A stretch of DNA of 54,980 bases, taken from assembly GCF_009650435.1 (NCBI RefSeq), contig NZ_VVIP01000031.1:1-54980 (forward strand), given 5' to 3'. A program made the translations under genes and the position numbers. This document shows, piece by piece, positions 44,701 through 52,221 of the stretch. Each line of letters starts with the position of its first letter. The first letter of the stretch is position 1. Below the pieces are notes generated by a model. The model saw only the letters and a program-made list of their open reading frames with translations, searched no databases and was not told the origin of the DNA. This DNA comes from Foetidibacter luteolus. Lineage in GTDB: Bacteria > Bacteroidota > Bacteroidia > Chitinophagales > Chitinophagaceae.

Positions 44701-44847
44701 TGTGTTTTTACCGGTTACTTTAACTGTTACTGAAATAAGTGGATTCCCGGTTTTGGAGTCTGTTACAGTACCGGATAACTGTCTCGTTTGGGCCATTGCA
44801 ATAGAATGGAGCAACAGCACTACAAGCAGAAGTCGTAGCCTTTTCAT
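41758..44847 (-). CDS. SusC/RagA-family TonB-linked outer membrane protein
   Basis: This 1029-residue protein has a signal peptide (LRLLLVVLLLHSIAMA), an N-terminal carboxypeptidase-D-like domain (LSGTVTDSKTGNPLISVTV to about residue 95), a TonB-box region (EVVVTALG), a plug domain with NVANSLSGRVAGLKVTG, DIETMTVLKGQSASALYG and RASNGVIIITTKTG, and a C-terminal barrel ending SFGINVNLKFKK. It carries nutrients captured by SusD across the outer membrane using TonB energy. The 491-base divergent gap with the ROK regulator suggests that regulator controls it. Which nutrient is transported cannot be read. Confidence 0.96.
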   Translation of the reverse strand: MKRLRLLLVVLLLHSIAMAQTRQLSGTVTDSKTGNPLISVTVKVTGKNTAAVTGNDGKFSLAIPSGAVSLEFSYVGYATKTVAVAEGETSINVSLEEQAGTTSEVVVTALGISKAARKVGYAVTTVGGDQLNKARETNVANSLSGRVAGLKVTGSSGGPGGTAKVLLRGMPSMNSGGSPLYIINGVPMDNTQRGSSGEWGGSDNGDGIGNLNPDDIETMTVLKGQSASALYGARASNGVIIITTKTGKKGNFSVDYNSNFMADKAMNNTDFQYEYGQGTGGTKPSDALSARNSNRMSWGSKLDGSQVIQFDGNSYAYSAVKDNMSRFYRTGTTFTNTVSLSNGSEFGSFRLSLSNMDNNSIVRNSGLDRKTINLNAEAKITPKLTVNVSANYVDEKSTNRAQLSDGPMNPNNFQFLATNVDQKIFAPGFDPVSGFETQFSDDEYVSNPWFVVNQYVNNLGRKRLITSSSARYNFTDWLYAQARIGYDLSNDDLFKVEPWGTAYTADKHGNLQDLAKSSQYELNLDALVGVTRKLTQDINLDVALGANKRKNQYEKTAVGGSYFLVPYLYTLSNVRNPRTDPNSNYDFWKTEINSGYYTVDLAYKNFLTINTTGRYDAYSTLPINDNKIFTPSVSASLVFSELTNIKNLNFGKLRVSYAQTSGELTEAYKTALYYSLGSPLGGIPLGNFSTDLPNLFLKPFVTTEFEIGTELRFLNSRLNFDVAWFTKKTKNEIMPATYSPATGATSGFVGTGSTRNSGLEVQVTATPVKGKDFSWISTANFTAVSNKILQTDADNKNQNLGQNRGTLGNAVTSYVVGFAGPQILAYDYARSAKGEMIVDGSGLPVRGDLVKLGSVLPKYYGGWNNEFNYKNLNLSFLVDYNFGNKILSATEYYALRRGLHKMTLVGRDGITTGVHADGTANTTKASAQDYYTALANNVTSTSVVSGDYIKLRQITLGYTISGDALKNVPLFSAIQISFVARNLAILMRKSDNIDPEANFASSIRYAGIEGTSLPSTRSFGINVNLKFKK

Positions 44848-44878
44848 TAGCGTTGAGTTTAAAATTAATAATAAGCAG

Positions 44879-44887
44879 CAAAATCTA
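44879..44887 (-). promoter_or_regulatory. Candidate -7 box of susC
   Basis: On the minus strand this reads TAGATTTTG, one base longer than the Bacteroidetes TAnnTTTG consensus, and lies about 32 bases before the susC ATG. No clear -33 box supports it. Confidence 0.25.
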
Positions 44888-44893
44888 TAATGA

Positions 44894-44909
44894 TACCCTG
44901 TTACAGGTA
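44894..44909. promoter_or_regulatory. Possible operator: imperfect palindrome TACCCTGTTACAGGTA
   Basis: The arms CCTGT and ACAGG flank a single base, with an extra C on one side. It sits directly upstream of the possible susC -7 box, where a repressor such as the divergent ROK protein could bind. Only one copy was found. Confidence 0.3.
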
Positions 44910-45338
44910 TTTATATGCTTACACATTCCTTGGCTTTCCGGATATTGGATGAAATGATTATGCCTTGAAAAAGGCAAAAATCATGTTGAGCAGTTACGCA
45001 GCAGGGTTTTACGTTAAGGGCCCTCTTGTTTACACGCTGGATACAAATTCACATCAGGCAATTCGCACTATAAATTATATCAGCTCATCAAAGGTGTATT
45101 CTTTGCCGGTTACTCAAATGCCACACCGGCAACAAACTCACCATAAACTTCTGTATATACACTCATTAAGGCCGCAGATGAAGACTGGGGTATTTTTTCT
45201 ATTAGTTTGGTTACAGTTAGTATTTTTAATTTATCGTGATGAAATTATAAAATAATTTTTAATTACAACGTCAATTTGTAAAAAAAATTATCAATAAATT
45301 AGTACTCTCGAATCTTTTATCGTTCAAACCAACCCGTT

Positions 45339-46568
45339 ATGCAGTATTCCGTGTTTTCTAATCTTAACGCTGACTTATCGGGAGTAGCCTATAAGGAACA
45401 TCAACGTAAGAAAAAATTGATTACCCACCTTAGCAATAAGGGCGAACTGGCTATTCCTGAACTGGCGGAAATGCTAACCATCAGTATCCCCAAGACAACA
45501 GAACTCATCAATGGGCTGCTGGAAGAGGGCTTGGTAGTAGAATCAGGCCGCAAAACAGATGGCGTTGGCCGTAAGGCTGCCGTGTACAGCCTCAATAAAG
45601 AAAGCTGTTACTTCCTGGGGGTGGAAATAAAGAAGTATAAAGTTAACCTGGCGCTAATGGGGTTCGACAAAACCGTTATCGCTTCTTCCGTAAACATACC
45701 CTTCCCGTTTTCCGGCACCAGCGAATCTGTAAATGCCATTATTAAAGACATCCATGAGTTCCTCAACAGTTCACGCATTTCCAAAGATAAAATCCTGGGC
45801 GTGGGCCTTAGCATTGCTGGGCGTATTAATGTAAAAACAGGCCAGATACTAACCATTTACCACTTTGCCGATGTACCCATCAATATCAAAACCATACTGG
45901 AAGAGGCGCTGGATTTGCCTGTATATATTGATAATGACAGCCGCACCCTTGCCTATGGCGAATACTTTTTCAGCGAAGAAAGCCTTCCCAAAACCACCCT
46001 CATTCTTAATATTGACTATGGCCTGGCCCTCGGTATTTTTATTGATGGCAAGCCGGTGTATGGGGCATCCGGGTACGCCGGTGAACTTGGGCATATCCCC
46101 ATTTTCAACAACGAAAAAATTTGCTTCTGCGGTAAAAAAGGCTGTATGGAAACAGAGGCCTCGGGCTATGTGCTGATAGATTATATTACGGCTAAAATGA
46201 AGGAGGGTGTTTCCAGCCGCCTCCAAAAAACGCTTTCCAAAAAGGGCTACCTGGAGCTGGAGGATATTGTTGAAGCCGTTCACCTGGGGGATAACCTGGC
46301 TATAGAGGCCGTTTCGGCCATTGCCTATAACCTGGGCAAAGGGCTTTCCGTTGCCATCAACCTATTTAATCCCGAGCTTATTGTGCTGGGTGGTATTTTG
46401 GCTGGTGCAGGCACCCCGCTGTTGTTGCCCGTACAGTCATCTATCTACCAGTTTTCCCTTGGGCTTGTAAGCAACGATACCCGGGTTGTACTTTCCGCCA
46501 TCAACGAAAAGGCGGGCCTGCTGGGCTCCTGCCTGCTGGTAAGAGATAAGGTATTGGGATTGGTATAG
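45339..46568 (+). CDS. ROK family transcriptional regulator
   Basis: This 409-residue protein has an N-terminal winged helix (about residues 20-85: LAIPELAEMLTISIPKTTELING, then RKTDGVGRKAAVYSL) and a ROK sugar-kinase-like domain (GVGLSIAGRINVKTGQ; IDNDSRTLAYGE; ASGYAGELGHI with Glu249 and His252). The zinc-site consensus is present as CFCGKKGCME (Cys262, Cys264, Cys269). This is the NagC/Mlc/XylR layout, meaning a sugar- or sugar-phosphate-responsive repressor. It is divergent from susC, so control of the Sus pair is likely. Confidence 0.94.
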   Translation: MQYSVFSNLNADLSGVAYKEHQRKKKLITHLSNKGELAIPELAEMLTISIPKTTELINGLLEEGLVVESGRKTDGVGRKAAVYSLNKESCYFLGVEIKKYKVNLALMGFDKTVIASSVNIPFPFSGTSESVNAIIKDIHEFLNSSRISKDKILGVGLSIAGRINVKTGQILTIYHFADVPINIKTILEEALDLPVYIDNDSRTLAYGEYFFSEESLPKTTLILNIDYGLALGIFIDGKPVYGASGYAGELGHIPIFNNEKICFCGKKGCMETEASGYVLIDYITAKMKEGVSSRLQKTLSKKGYLELEDIVEAVHLGDNLAIEAVSAIAYNLGKGLSVAINLFNPELIVLGGILAGAGTPLLLPVQSSIYQFSLGLVSNDTRVVLSAINEKAGLLGSCLLVRDKVLGLV

Positions 46569-46880
46569 CAATAAGCTATGTTCGTTCCATTGGCTATTGG
46601 TTACTAATTGCGGCATTTTTATGATACCAGCTTTGGTACGCTGTGGCATCGGCTGTTGCGTCGCAATCCGTTCATCGTTCAGTTCATTGGGCGGCTTTTC
46701 AGACCCGGGTAGACAGAAGATGAATTCCGCAACTCTTCTGCGAGATAATTATTTCCTTTCCTTACATAAGCAGCGTAACCACCTGGCAGAACTGCTGGTC
46801 CCGCCGGGTGGTTACGCTTTACTATTCACCTTTTAATATGGGCATGTACTACGGCTTAAGGCAAAGCCTGTAACTTATCT
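46569..46880. repeat. Family B copy and long hairpin after the ROK gene
   Basis: Bases 46623-46711 are a reverse-orientation family B copy (GATACCAGCTTTGG, GGCTGTTGCGTCGCAATCC, CATTGGGCGGCTTTTCAGAC). Bases 46773-46817 form a hairpin in which GCGTAACCACC pairs with GGTGGTTACGC, extended by GGC/GCC across one wobble. It is followed on the plus strand by TTTACTATTCACCTTTT, so it may terminate the ROK transcript. Confidence 0.65.
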
Positions 46881-47567
46881 TCATATCACCATCACCCCTT
46901 CGGAAAGGCCGGCTTTAACCTGCGTAAACCTTGGCAAAGTCATCTCCTCTTCAGCCATTGCCATGTAAACATCAAAGACCGGCGCCGGTGCATTGTTCCT
47001 TATGCCTGCCAGCCATGCTGTAGCTTCCGCGTTATTGATAGAGCGCATCATCCAGCGGCTTTCGTCCAGCAATACATCCTGCGGTATAGAACTTATAATG
47101 GCATGCTCCATACCCAGTATTTCCGCATCTGTATAATGTTCCCACAAAACCTGGTTCAGCAGTTGTTCTTCTTTGTTCATGTGGTTAAGGTTAAACGCCA
47201 CAAACAAGTTAAACTCATAGAAAATCAACCGGCCCAAATCAACCAGTTTTTGCTCGTCATCGGCGGCTTTCCAGTCCGCAATGTATTCAAATAAATTTTT
47301 TGACAGGGCATGGTCTGTTACATGTTCAGCTTCAAAATCATCCACCAGTTTTTTATCAAATTTTTCAATCCATGGCAGAATGAATTTGTCCTCATGTTCA
47401 GCATGGCCATCAAAGTAATGCAGCAGGGTTTCCAATTGCTTTATGGTTGCAGAAGCGTCTTCCCTGTTATCAAAATCTGTTTGCTGTATCAACAATGCGG
47501 TATCATAAAGCATTGCCCTTAATCCTTTGTGAATCTGGTTGAAAATGTTGTAGCGAGCCTGTTGCAT
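46881..47567 (-). CDS. Hemerythrin-like domain protein
   Basis: This 228-residue cytoplasmic protein has a four-helix hemerythrin (HHE) fold. Iron-binding-type residues are His13, His55 and the HAEHEDK segment, a second EHVTDH motif and HMNKEEQ with a late EHYTDAE. Such proteins hold a di-iron site that can bind oxygen or nitric oxide or serve iron homeostasis. The C-terminal 70 residues (EESRWMMRSINN-like) form an extra helical piece typical of the Bacteroidetes subtype. It is transcribed alone, convergent with the ROK gene. Confidence 0.88.
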   Translation of the reverse strand: MQQARYNIFNQIHKGLRAMLYDTALLIQQTDFDNREDASATIKQLETLLHYFDGHAEHEDKFILPWIEKFDKKLVDDFEAEHVTDHALSKNLFEYIADWKAADDEQKLVDLGRLIFYEFNLFVAFNLNHMNKEEQLLNQVLWEHYTDAEILGMEHAIISSIPQDVLLDESRWMMRSINNAEATAWLAGIRNNAPAPVFDVYMAMAEEEMTLPRFTQVKAGLSEGVMVI

Positions 47568-47788
47568 AAGTTTGTTTTTAGGTTTATTGATGTTACCGGT
47601 AAAATTGCGCAGTCAGCCAGGCAATACAAACCCTGTTGTTCATGAATTGTATAATTGGCTGTGTTAATGACCTAAAAGACGGGGTGAGTGATAAAACACG
47701 CTCACTAAGACCGCACCACGTGCTTTGAATCTATCATTAATTAGTATAACTTGGCTATTGCGTTTGATATGAATATTGCAAATTAACC
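47568..47788. other. Short divergent gap; only a small hairpin-like stretch noticed
   Basis: No repeat family is present. AAACACGCTCACTAAG and TGAGTGATAAAAC nearby share a weak inverted word (GAGTG/CACTC-like). Nothing firm can be said. Confidence 0.25.
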
Positions 47789-48244
47789 ATGGCCATGCTT
47801 CGTTTCGTTAAACAAATTTTTGTCGTTAAGAGTAACACTTTTAAGAATAATACTTCAAAAAGTAAAAAAAGTTCCATTGTTAAAGATGAGATAAAGGAAA
47901 GCAAAGATGAATTGCTTGGCTTCTGGGAAAATGGTGCCGATGACGGCAGTGGTTTACACGCAATTTGGGGCTACGGAGTAGAATTTTTACCTGAAGGAAA
48001 AGGATTTACGCATCATTGGGGAGGGGATGTACCAGAAGATGAAAAAAGAATAGAAATACTATGGAAAAGGAATAATGCAAAAAGTGTTTCTTGTAAATAT
48101 GAAGACGGTGAAGAATGGGAGACCGTAGAATATGAAATAACAGACTTTATTGGAGCATACGATTCACCCTGTCATAAAATTGTAGAAAAGGGTAAAAACG
48201 AATTTTGGTCATCACCTGAACCGTTATACAGACACAAACTTTAA
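47789..48244 (+). CDS. Hypothetical protein, AT-rich
   Basis: This 151-residue protein starts with ATG at 47789 and has a lysine-rich first 50 residues with no clear membrane helix or signal. The rest contains LGFWENGADDGSGLHAIWGYGVEFLPEG, then HHWGGDVPEDEKRIEILWKR, a lipocalin-like or small beta-sheet pattern. I do not recognise the family. Base composition is clearly more AT-rich than the neighbouring genes, which suggests a recent arrival or low expression. Its neighbours have no obvious link. Confidence 0.6.
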   Translation: MAMLRFVKQIFVVKSNTFKNNTSKSKKSSIVKDEIKESKDELLGFWENGADDGSGLHAIWGYGVEFLPEGKGFTHHWGGDVPEDEKRIEILWKRNNAKSVSCKYEDGEEWETVEYEITDFIGAYDSPCHKIVEKGKNEFWSSPEPLYRHKL

Positions 48245-48541
48245 GCAGAAATGAAGGCGGCAGTATCTCATCATTGTATTTAGATTGGGTGACCAATACT
48301 CTTCTCGCCTTGCAAAAACTAAATCCCTAATACCCGCTTAAATGCTCCACAAAGAACAGAACGATGAACGTAGTGCGACGCAACGAAGCCTCCACAAGGC
48401 ACTGTAGCCCGACACCAAAAAATAATGTGGAAACATATCCTTTAGCTGAAACTGGCTGCCTTTTTTGCCCGGCGTAATTTATATAGCCTAAAGTGAGTAA
48501 ATATGCTTAAAATTGTCAACCAAAATTAAAAACGACTAATT
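48245..48541. repeat. Family B copy upstream of the phosphohexomutase gene
   Basis: Bases 48332-48420 are a forward family B copy (AACGATGAACGTAGTGCGAC, GCAACGAAGCC, CCGACACCAAAA). The next 120 bases are AT-rich promoter-like DNA with no other feature seen. Confidence 0.6.
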
Positions 48542-50269
48542 ATGGAAACTGCAATTCAGTCTAAAGTTGATACATGGCTAAGTGGTAACTACGACCAGGA
48601 TGTGAAGAATGAAATAGAACGCTTGCTGAAGGAGAATCCTGATGAAATAACAGAATCGTTTTACCGCAACCTGGAGTTTGGCACGGGCGGCCTGCGGGGC
48701 ATTATGGGCGTTGGCACTAACCGCATGAATAAATACACGGTAGGTATGGCTACACAGGGCTTTGCCAACTATCTTAAAAAGACTTACGGCAACCAGGAAA
48801 TTAAAGTGGCTATTGCGCATGACAGCCGCAACAACAGCCGTTTTTTCGCGGAAACAACGGCCAACGTGTTTGCCGCCAACGGCATAAAAGTTTACCTGTT
48901 TGAAGCTTTAAGACCTACGCCTGAATTGTCGTTTACCATACGCCACCTTAAATGCCAGGGCGGTGTGGTTTGTACGGCATCTCACAACCCCAAAGAATAC
49001 AATGGCTACAAAGCATATTGGAACGATGGCGGCCAGTTGGTACCGCCCCATGATAAAAATGTTATTCTTGAAGTGGATGCTATTACCAGTGTGAGTGAAG
49101 TAAAATGGAGCGGCGGCGAAGCCAACATTACCATTATTGGTAAAGACATTGATGACGCTTATATAAGCATGGTTAAAAGCCTGAGCGTTAACCCCGACGT
49201 TATAGCCAAACAGCACGACCTTAAAATAGTGTATACACCCATACATGGCACCGGCATTACATTGGTGCCCGAAGTGTTGAAACAGTTTGGCTTTACCAAC
49301 GTTACCATTGTTGATGAGCAGAGCAAACCGGATGGCAACTTCCCCACGGTGGTATATCCCAACCCTGAAGAAAGCGAAGCCATGAGCATTGGCCTTAAAA
49401 AAGCAAAAGAACTGGATGCGGATATTCTGCTGGGTACAGACCCTGATGCCGACCGTGTTGGCATTGGCGTTAAAAACCATAAAGGCGAGTGGGTGCTTGT
49501 AAATGGCAACCAAACTGCTGTACTGGCCTGTGCTTATATGATTGAAGCACGCAAAGCCAAGGGCATTGCCCAGCCCAATGATATGGTGATTAAGACCATT
49601 GTAACCACTGAACTGATTGATGAAGTTGCACGCCAGAACAATGTGGCCTGCTACAATGTATTAACGGGCTTTAAGTGGATTGCTGAACTGATTAAAGAGA
49701 AAGAAGGCAAGGAAAACTATGTTATTGGCGGTGAGGAAAGTTATGGCCTGATGGTGGGCGACAAGCTGCGTGATAAAGACGCTATTTCGGCCGTGGCCTT
49801 CTTGTGCGAGATGGCAGCCTATGAGAAGAACAACGGTAAAACACTTTATGAGAAGTTGCTTGAATTGTATGTTCAGTACGGTTTTTACCTGGAAGGCCTG
49901 ATAAGCATTACCAAAAAAGGCATGCGTGGCCAGGAAGAAATTGCTGAGATGATGCAGGGCTACAGGGATAACCCGCCCACAACTATCAACGGCTCCAAAG
50001 TGGTTAAGCTGTTGGACTACGAATTAAAAACAGCCCGCGATTTATCAGCCGGCACCAGCACCGCCATTGACCTGCCCAAAAGCAATGTACTGCAGTTTAT
50101 ACTGGAAGATGGTTCCAAGATTTCCGCCCGTCCATCTGGCACTGAGCCTAAAATAAAGTTCTACTTTAGTGTTAACACCAAACTGGAAAGCAAAGAAGCC
50201 TTTGATGATACACTGGCATTTTTGCAAAACAGGATTAAAGGGATTATTGAGGATATGAAACTGAAGTAA
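48542..50269 (+). CDS. Phospho-sugar mutase (phosphoglucomutase/phosphomannomutase)
   Basis: This 575-residue enzyme moves phosphate between C6 and C1 of glucose or mannose phosphates. The four alpha-D-phosphohexomutase domains are visible through the phosphoserine loop CTASHNPKEYNG (Ser147), the magnesium loop GTDPDADR (Asp300, Asp302, Asp304), the sugar-binding GGEESYG (about residue 397) and the phosphate-binding RPSGTEPK (about residue 521). It is full-length. Which sugar is preferred cannot be read. It has a clear ATG and is transcribed alone, with no manC or glycogen gene beside it. It could feed the same pool as ManA. Confidence 0.94.
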   Translation: METAIQSKVDTWLSGNYDQDVKNEIERLLKENPDEITESFYRNLEFGTGGLRGIMGVGTNRMNKYTVGMATQGFANYLKKTYGNQEIKVAIAHDSRNNSRFFAETTANVFAANGIKVYLFEALRPTPELSFTIRHLKCQGGVVCTASHNPKEYNGYKAYWNDGGQLVPPHDKNVILEVDAITSVSEVKWSGGEANITIIGKDIDDAYISMVKSLSVNPDVIAKQHDLKIVYTPIHGTGITLVPEVLKQFGFTNVTIVDEQSKPDGNFPTVVYPNPEESEAMSIGLKKAKELDADILLGTDPDADRVGIGVKNHKGEWVLVNGNQTAVLACAYMIEARKAKGIAQPNDMVIKTIVTTELIDEVARQNNVACYNVLTGFKWIAELIKEKEGKENYVIGGEESYGLMVGDKLRDKDAISAVAFLCEMAAYEKNNGKTLYEKLLELYVQYGFYLEGLISITKKGMRGQEEIAEMMQGYRDNPPTTINGSKVVKLLDYELKTARDLSAGTSTAIDLPKSNVLQFILEDGSKISARPSGTEPKIKFYFSVNTKLESKEAFDDTLAFLQNRIKGIIEDMKLK

Positions 50270-50743
50270 GTACGAGTTACGAAGTACAAAGTAAGACAGG
50301 TACGAGTTACGAAGCACGAAGTACCCAGGTGTAACAGGTTTGTATTTTAAGCAAACGCTGTAATGGAAGTGCGAAGTAAGACAGGTACGAGTTACGAAGT
50401 ACGAAGTACCCAGGTGTAACAGGTTTTATTTTAAGCAAACGCTGTAATGGAGGTGTGAAGTAAGTACGAATTACGAAGTCCCAGATTTAACGTTTTTATT
50501 TTAGGAAAGCTTTCAACAGAAGTGCGAAGTAATATAAAGTTGCTTCGCACTTTTTTATGTGCTGTAAAAATATACTGCTTGTTGAACTTTGCACGCTCCC
50601 CTCCTGCAGCCATCCAAAAAACAGGTACTTCGTACTTCAATTTTCGTACTTGCTTACATCGTACATCCCACATATAACATCTTACATAAACAGGTACTTC
50701 AAACTTCGTAACTCGTACTTGCTTCCTTACCTTTGCCGCATCT
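50270..50743. repeat. Tandem repeat array of about 84 bp units plus family E
   Basis: Bases 50291-50375 and 50376-50459 are two near-identical units, each starting GTAAG and containing GACAGGTACGAGTTACGAAG, then CCCAGGTGTAACAGG, then TTTTAAGCAAACGC and TGTAATGGA. A third, shorter and degenerate unit runs from 50460 to about 50528. Bases 50615-50735 carry an inverted set of family E words (GGTACTTCGTACTTC, CGTACATCCCACAT, CTTACATAAACAGG). No spacers or CRISPR features are present. The array fills the gap between the mutase and pcm genes. Confidence 0.8.
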
Positions 50744-51400
50744 ATGAGGCAGTACGATGATAATTACCGGCACAAAGGTTTAAGGATGCAGTTGGTAAAA
50801 CTGCTTAGGGAAAAGGGCATAACAGATGAAGATGTTTTAAAGGCCATAGAACAGATACCCCGCCACTTTTTTTTAGATTCCGCTTTTGATAAGATAGCTT
50901 ATGAAGACAGGGCTTTCCCCATTGGCGAAGGGCAAACCATATCGCAGCCTTATACAGTGGCTTATCAAACACAATTGCTGCAAATAAAGCGTAATGAGAA
51001 AGTGCTGGAAATTGGTACCGGCAGCGTTTACCAGGCTACCATACTGGCCGAAATGGGCGCCCGGGTTTTTACCATTGAGCGGCAGAAAAAACTATATGAG
51101 CTAAACAAGAATTTTATTTTAAGGAACAGGTACCCTAATATTAAATTTTTTTATGGCGATGGCTTTGAAGGACTGCCTACCTATGCGCCATTCGACAAGA
51201 TTCTTATTACAGCCGCGGCGCCTTTTATACCCCCAAAACTGGTACAGCAATTAAAAACGGGCGGTTATATGGTTATTCCTGTTGATGAAGGCAGTGCACA
51301 ACGCATGTTACGCCTTACCAAAATGCCAACAGGCGAACTGCATGAAGAAGCTTTTGACCAATTTTCTTTTGTACCCATGCTGGGTGGAAAAAACGGTTAG
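50744..51400 (+). CDS. pcm: Protein-L-isoaspartate O-methyltransferase
   Basis: This 218-residue enzyme repairs isoaspartyl residues in aged proteins using S-adenosylmethionine. Family features are IPRHFFLD, FPIGEGQTISQPY (active-site serine region, Ser67), VLEIGTGSVYQATILAEMGA, VFTIERQ and ILITAAAPFIPP. In motif I the usual glycine (GTGSGYQ) is replaced by valine at residue 95, through one base change (GGT to GTT), which may affect cofactor binding. Length and layout are otherwise normal. ATG at 50744. Convergent with the next gene, with a 44-base gap. Confidence 0.92.
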   Translation: MRQYDDNYRHKGLRMQLVKLLREKGITDEDVLKAIEQIPRHFFLDSAFDKIAYEDRAFPIGEGQTISQPYTVAYQTQLLQIKRNEKVLEIGTGSVYQATILAEMGARVFTIERQKKLYELNKNFILRNRYPNIKFFYGDGFEGLPTYAPFDKILITAAAPFIPPKLVQQLKTGGYMVIPVDEGSAQRMLRLTKMPTGELHEEAFDQFSFVPMLGGKNG

Positions 51401-51444
51401 CAAAAGCTGTGCGGGATTAAGTTTAAAATGGCGCAGGTTGCTTA

Positions 51445-51945
51445 TTATAAGCCAAACTCCATCACTTCTTTTTCAGTTTTGCCCGGCGCAAACAAAAACC
51501 AGCAAAGCGTCATTAAAAGGTGAGAATAAGCTTGTACAACATTTTTGCGGCCAGATGTTTCAGCGGGCCTGTTGGCAAGGCTGCAGCTTATCAGGGGCTG
51601 TTCCGTTTCAGAATGGTAAATGGTAATTTGTTCCTTGTCACTTTCATCAACGCTGTACAAAAAGCGCTTATCATCCAGGTGGATATAGCCTTTGTTGGCG
51701 CCGGCGGCTTCAAAGTCTAACTGACTTATATTAACGCCATATTCGTTCTTCATTACAATTTTGCTTTTCAGCAAACCTTTTCTCTCTATGCGGAAGGCCC
51801 GCCTGGTTTCTGCGAAATCTATCCTTGCTGTTTGTGTGGAAGGATCGAAAGCCATAGACAACAGCTTTAGATTTCCTTTTGCAAGCTCATATACCTGGTA
51901 ACCGAAGCGTTTGGTGGTTAGCGCCCACTGAAGTTTGGAACTCAC
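51445..51945 (-). CDS. Hypothetical protein with hydrophobic C-terminal segment
   Basis: This protein of 166 residues starts at GTG (51945), with no ATG available upstream in frame. It is beta-rich (RIDFAETRRAFRIER, GYIHLDDKRFLYSVDE, ITIYHSETEQPLISC), which recalls small tubby-like/LURP domains but is not a secure match. A short hydrophobic stretch follows (SHLLMTLCWFLFAPG). I do not recognise a specific family. It is convergent with pcm. Confidence 0.6.
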   Translation of the reverse strand: MSSKLQWALTTKRFGYQVYELAKGNLKLLSMAFDPSTQTARIDFAETRRAFRIERKGLLKSKIVMKNEYGVNISQLDFEAAGANKGYIHLDDKRFLYSVDESDKEQITIYHSETEQPLISCSLANRPAETSGRKNVVQAYSHLLMTLCWFLFAPGKTEKEVMEFGL

Positions 51946-52221
51946 GTAATGGAGATTTTATGCCGGAAAAGTAAACAGATTTGCTAACCAGCCAAAACAT
52001 TTTTAATGTATTGTTGAAAACTTCTGCACAAAGAAAAAGTTTAGTATCAAATCCTACTTTGGCTTATAAACAAATGGTTACATATATTAAACTAACATCA
52101 ATTAGTAATCGATTTTTATGTTCCAAGCCCGCAACTGCTACCCTACCGTATTTGTGATAATTGAATCAACTTACACATTTACAGACCAGCAACCTGCAAC
52201 TTGTGACCAGTCACCTGCACT
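51946..52221. repeat. Gap with one GTAACCGG-like repeat copy
   Basis: Bases 52171-52220 contain ACAGACCAGCAACCTGCAAC and GACCAGTCACCTGC, a degenerate member of the unit seen at 24-68 and 29465-29640. No other feature is seen. Confidence 0.5.

Larger units (their letters stand above)
44848..45338. promoter_or_regulatory. Divergent control region between susC and the ROK regulator
   Basis: No gene or dispersed repeat is seen here. It is unusually long for this window and AT-rich near the ROK gene. Candidate sites are listed separately: a possible -7 box of susC at 44879-44887 and a small inverted repeat at 44894-44909. A further hairpin is GCCTTGAAAAAGGC at 44962-44975. Confidence 0.5.

Noticed and set aside
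44965..45255. Plus-strand frame of 96 residues between susC and the ROK gene
   Set aside because: It has only a TTG start, no recognisable features, and fills a control region.
50270..50540. Possible CRISPR-like array
   Set aside because: Whole units repeat with no unique spacers, unit length is about 84 bases, and no cas genes are present.
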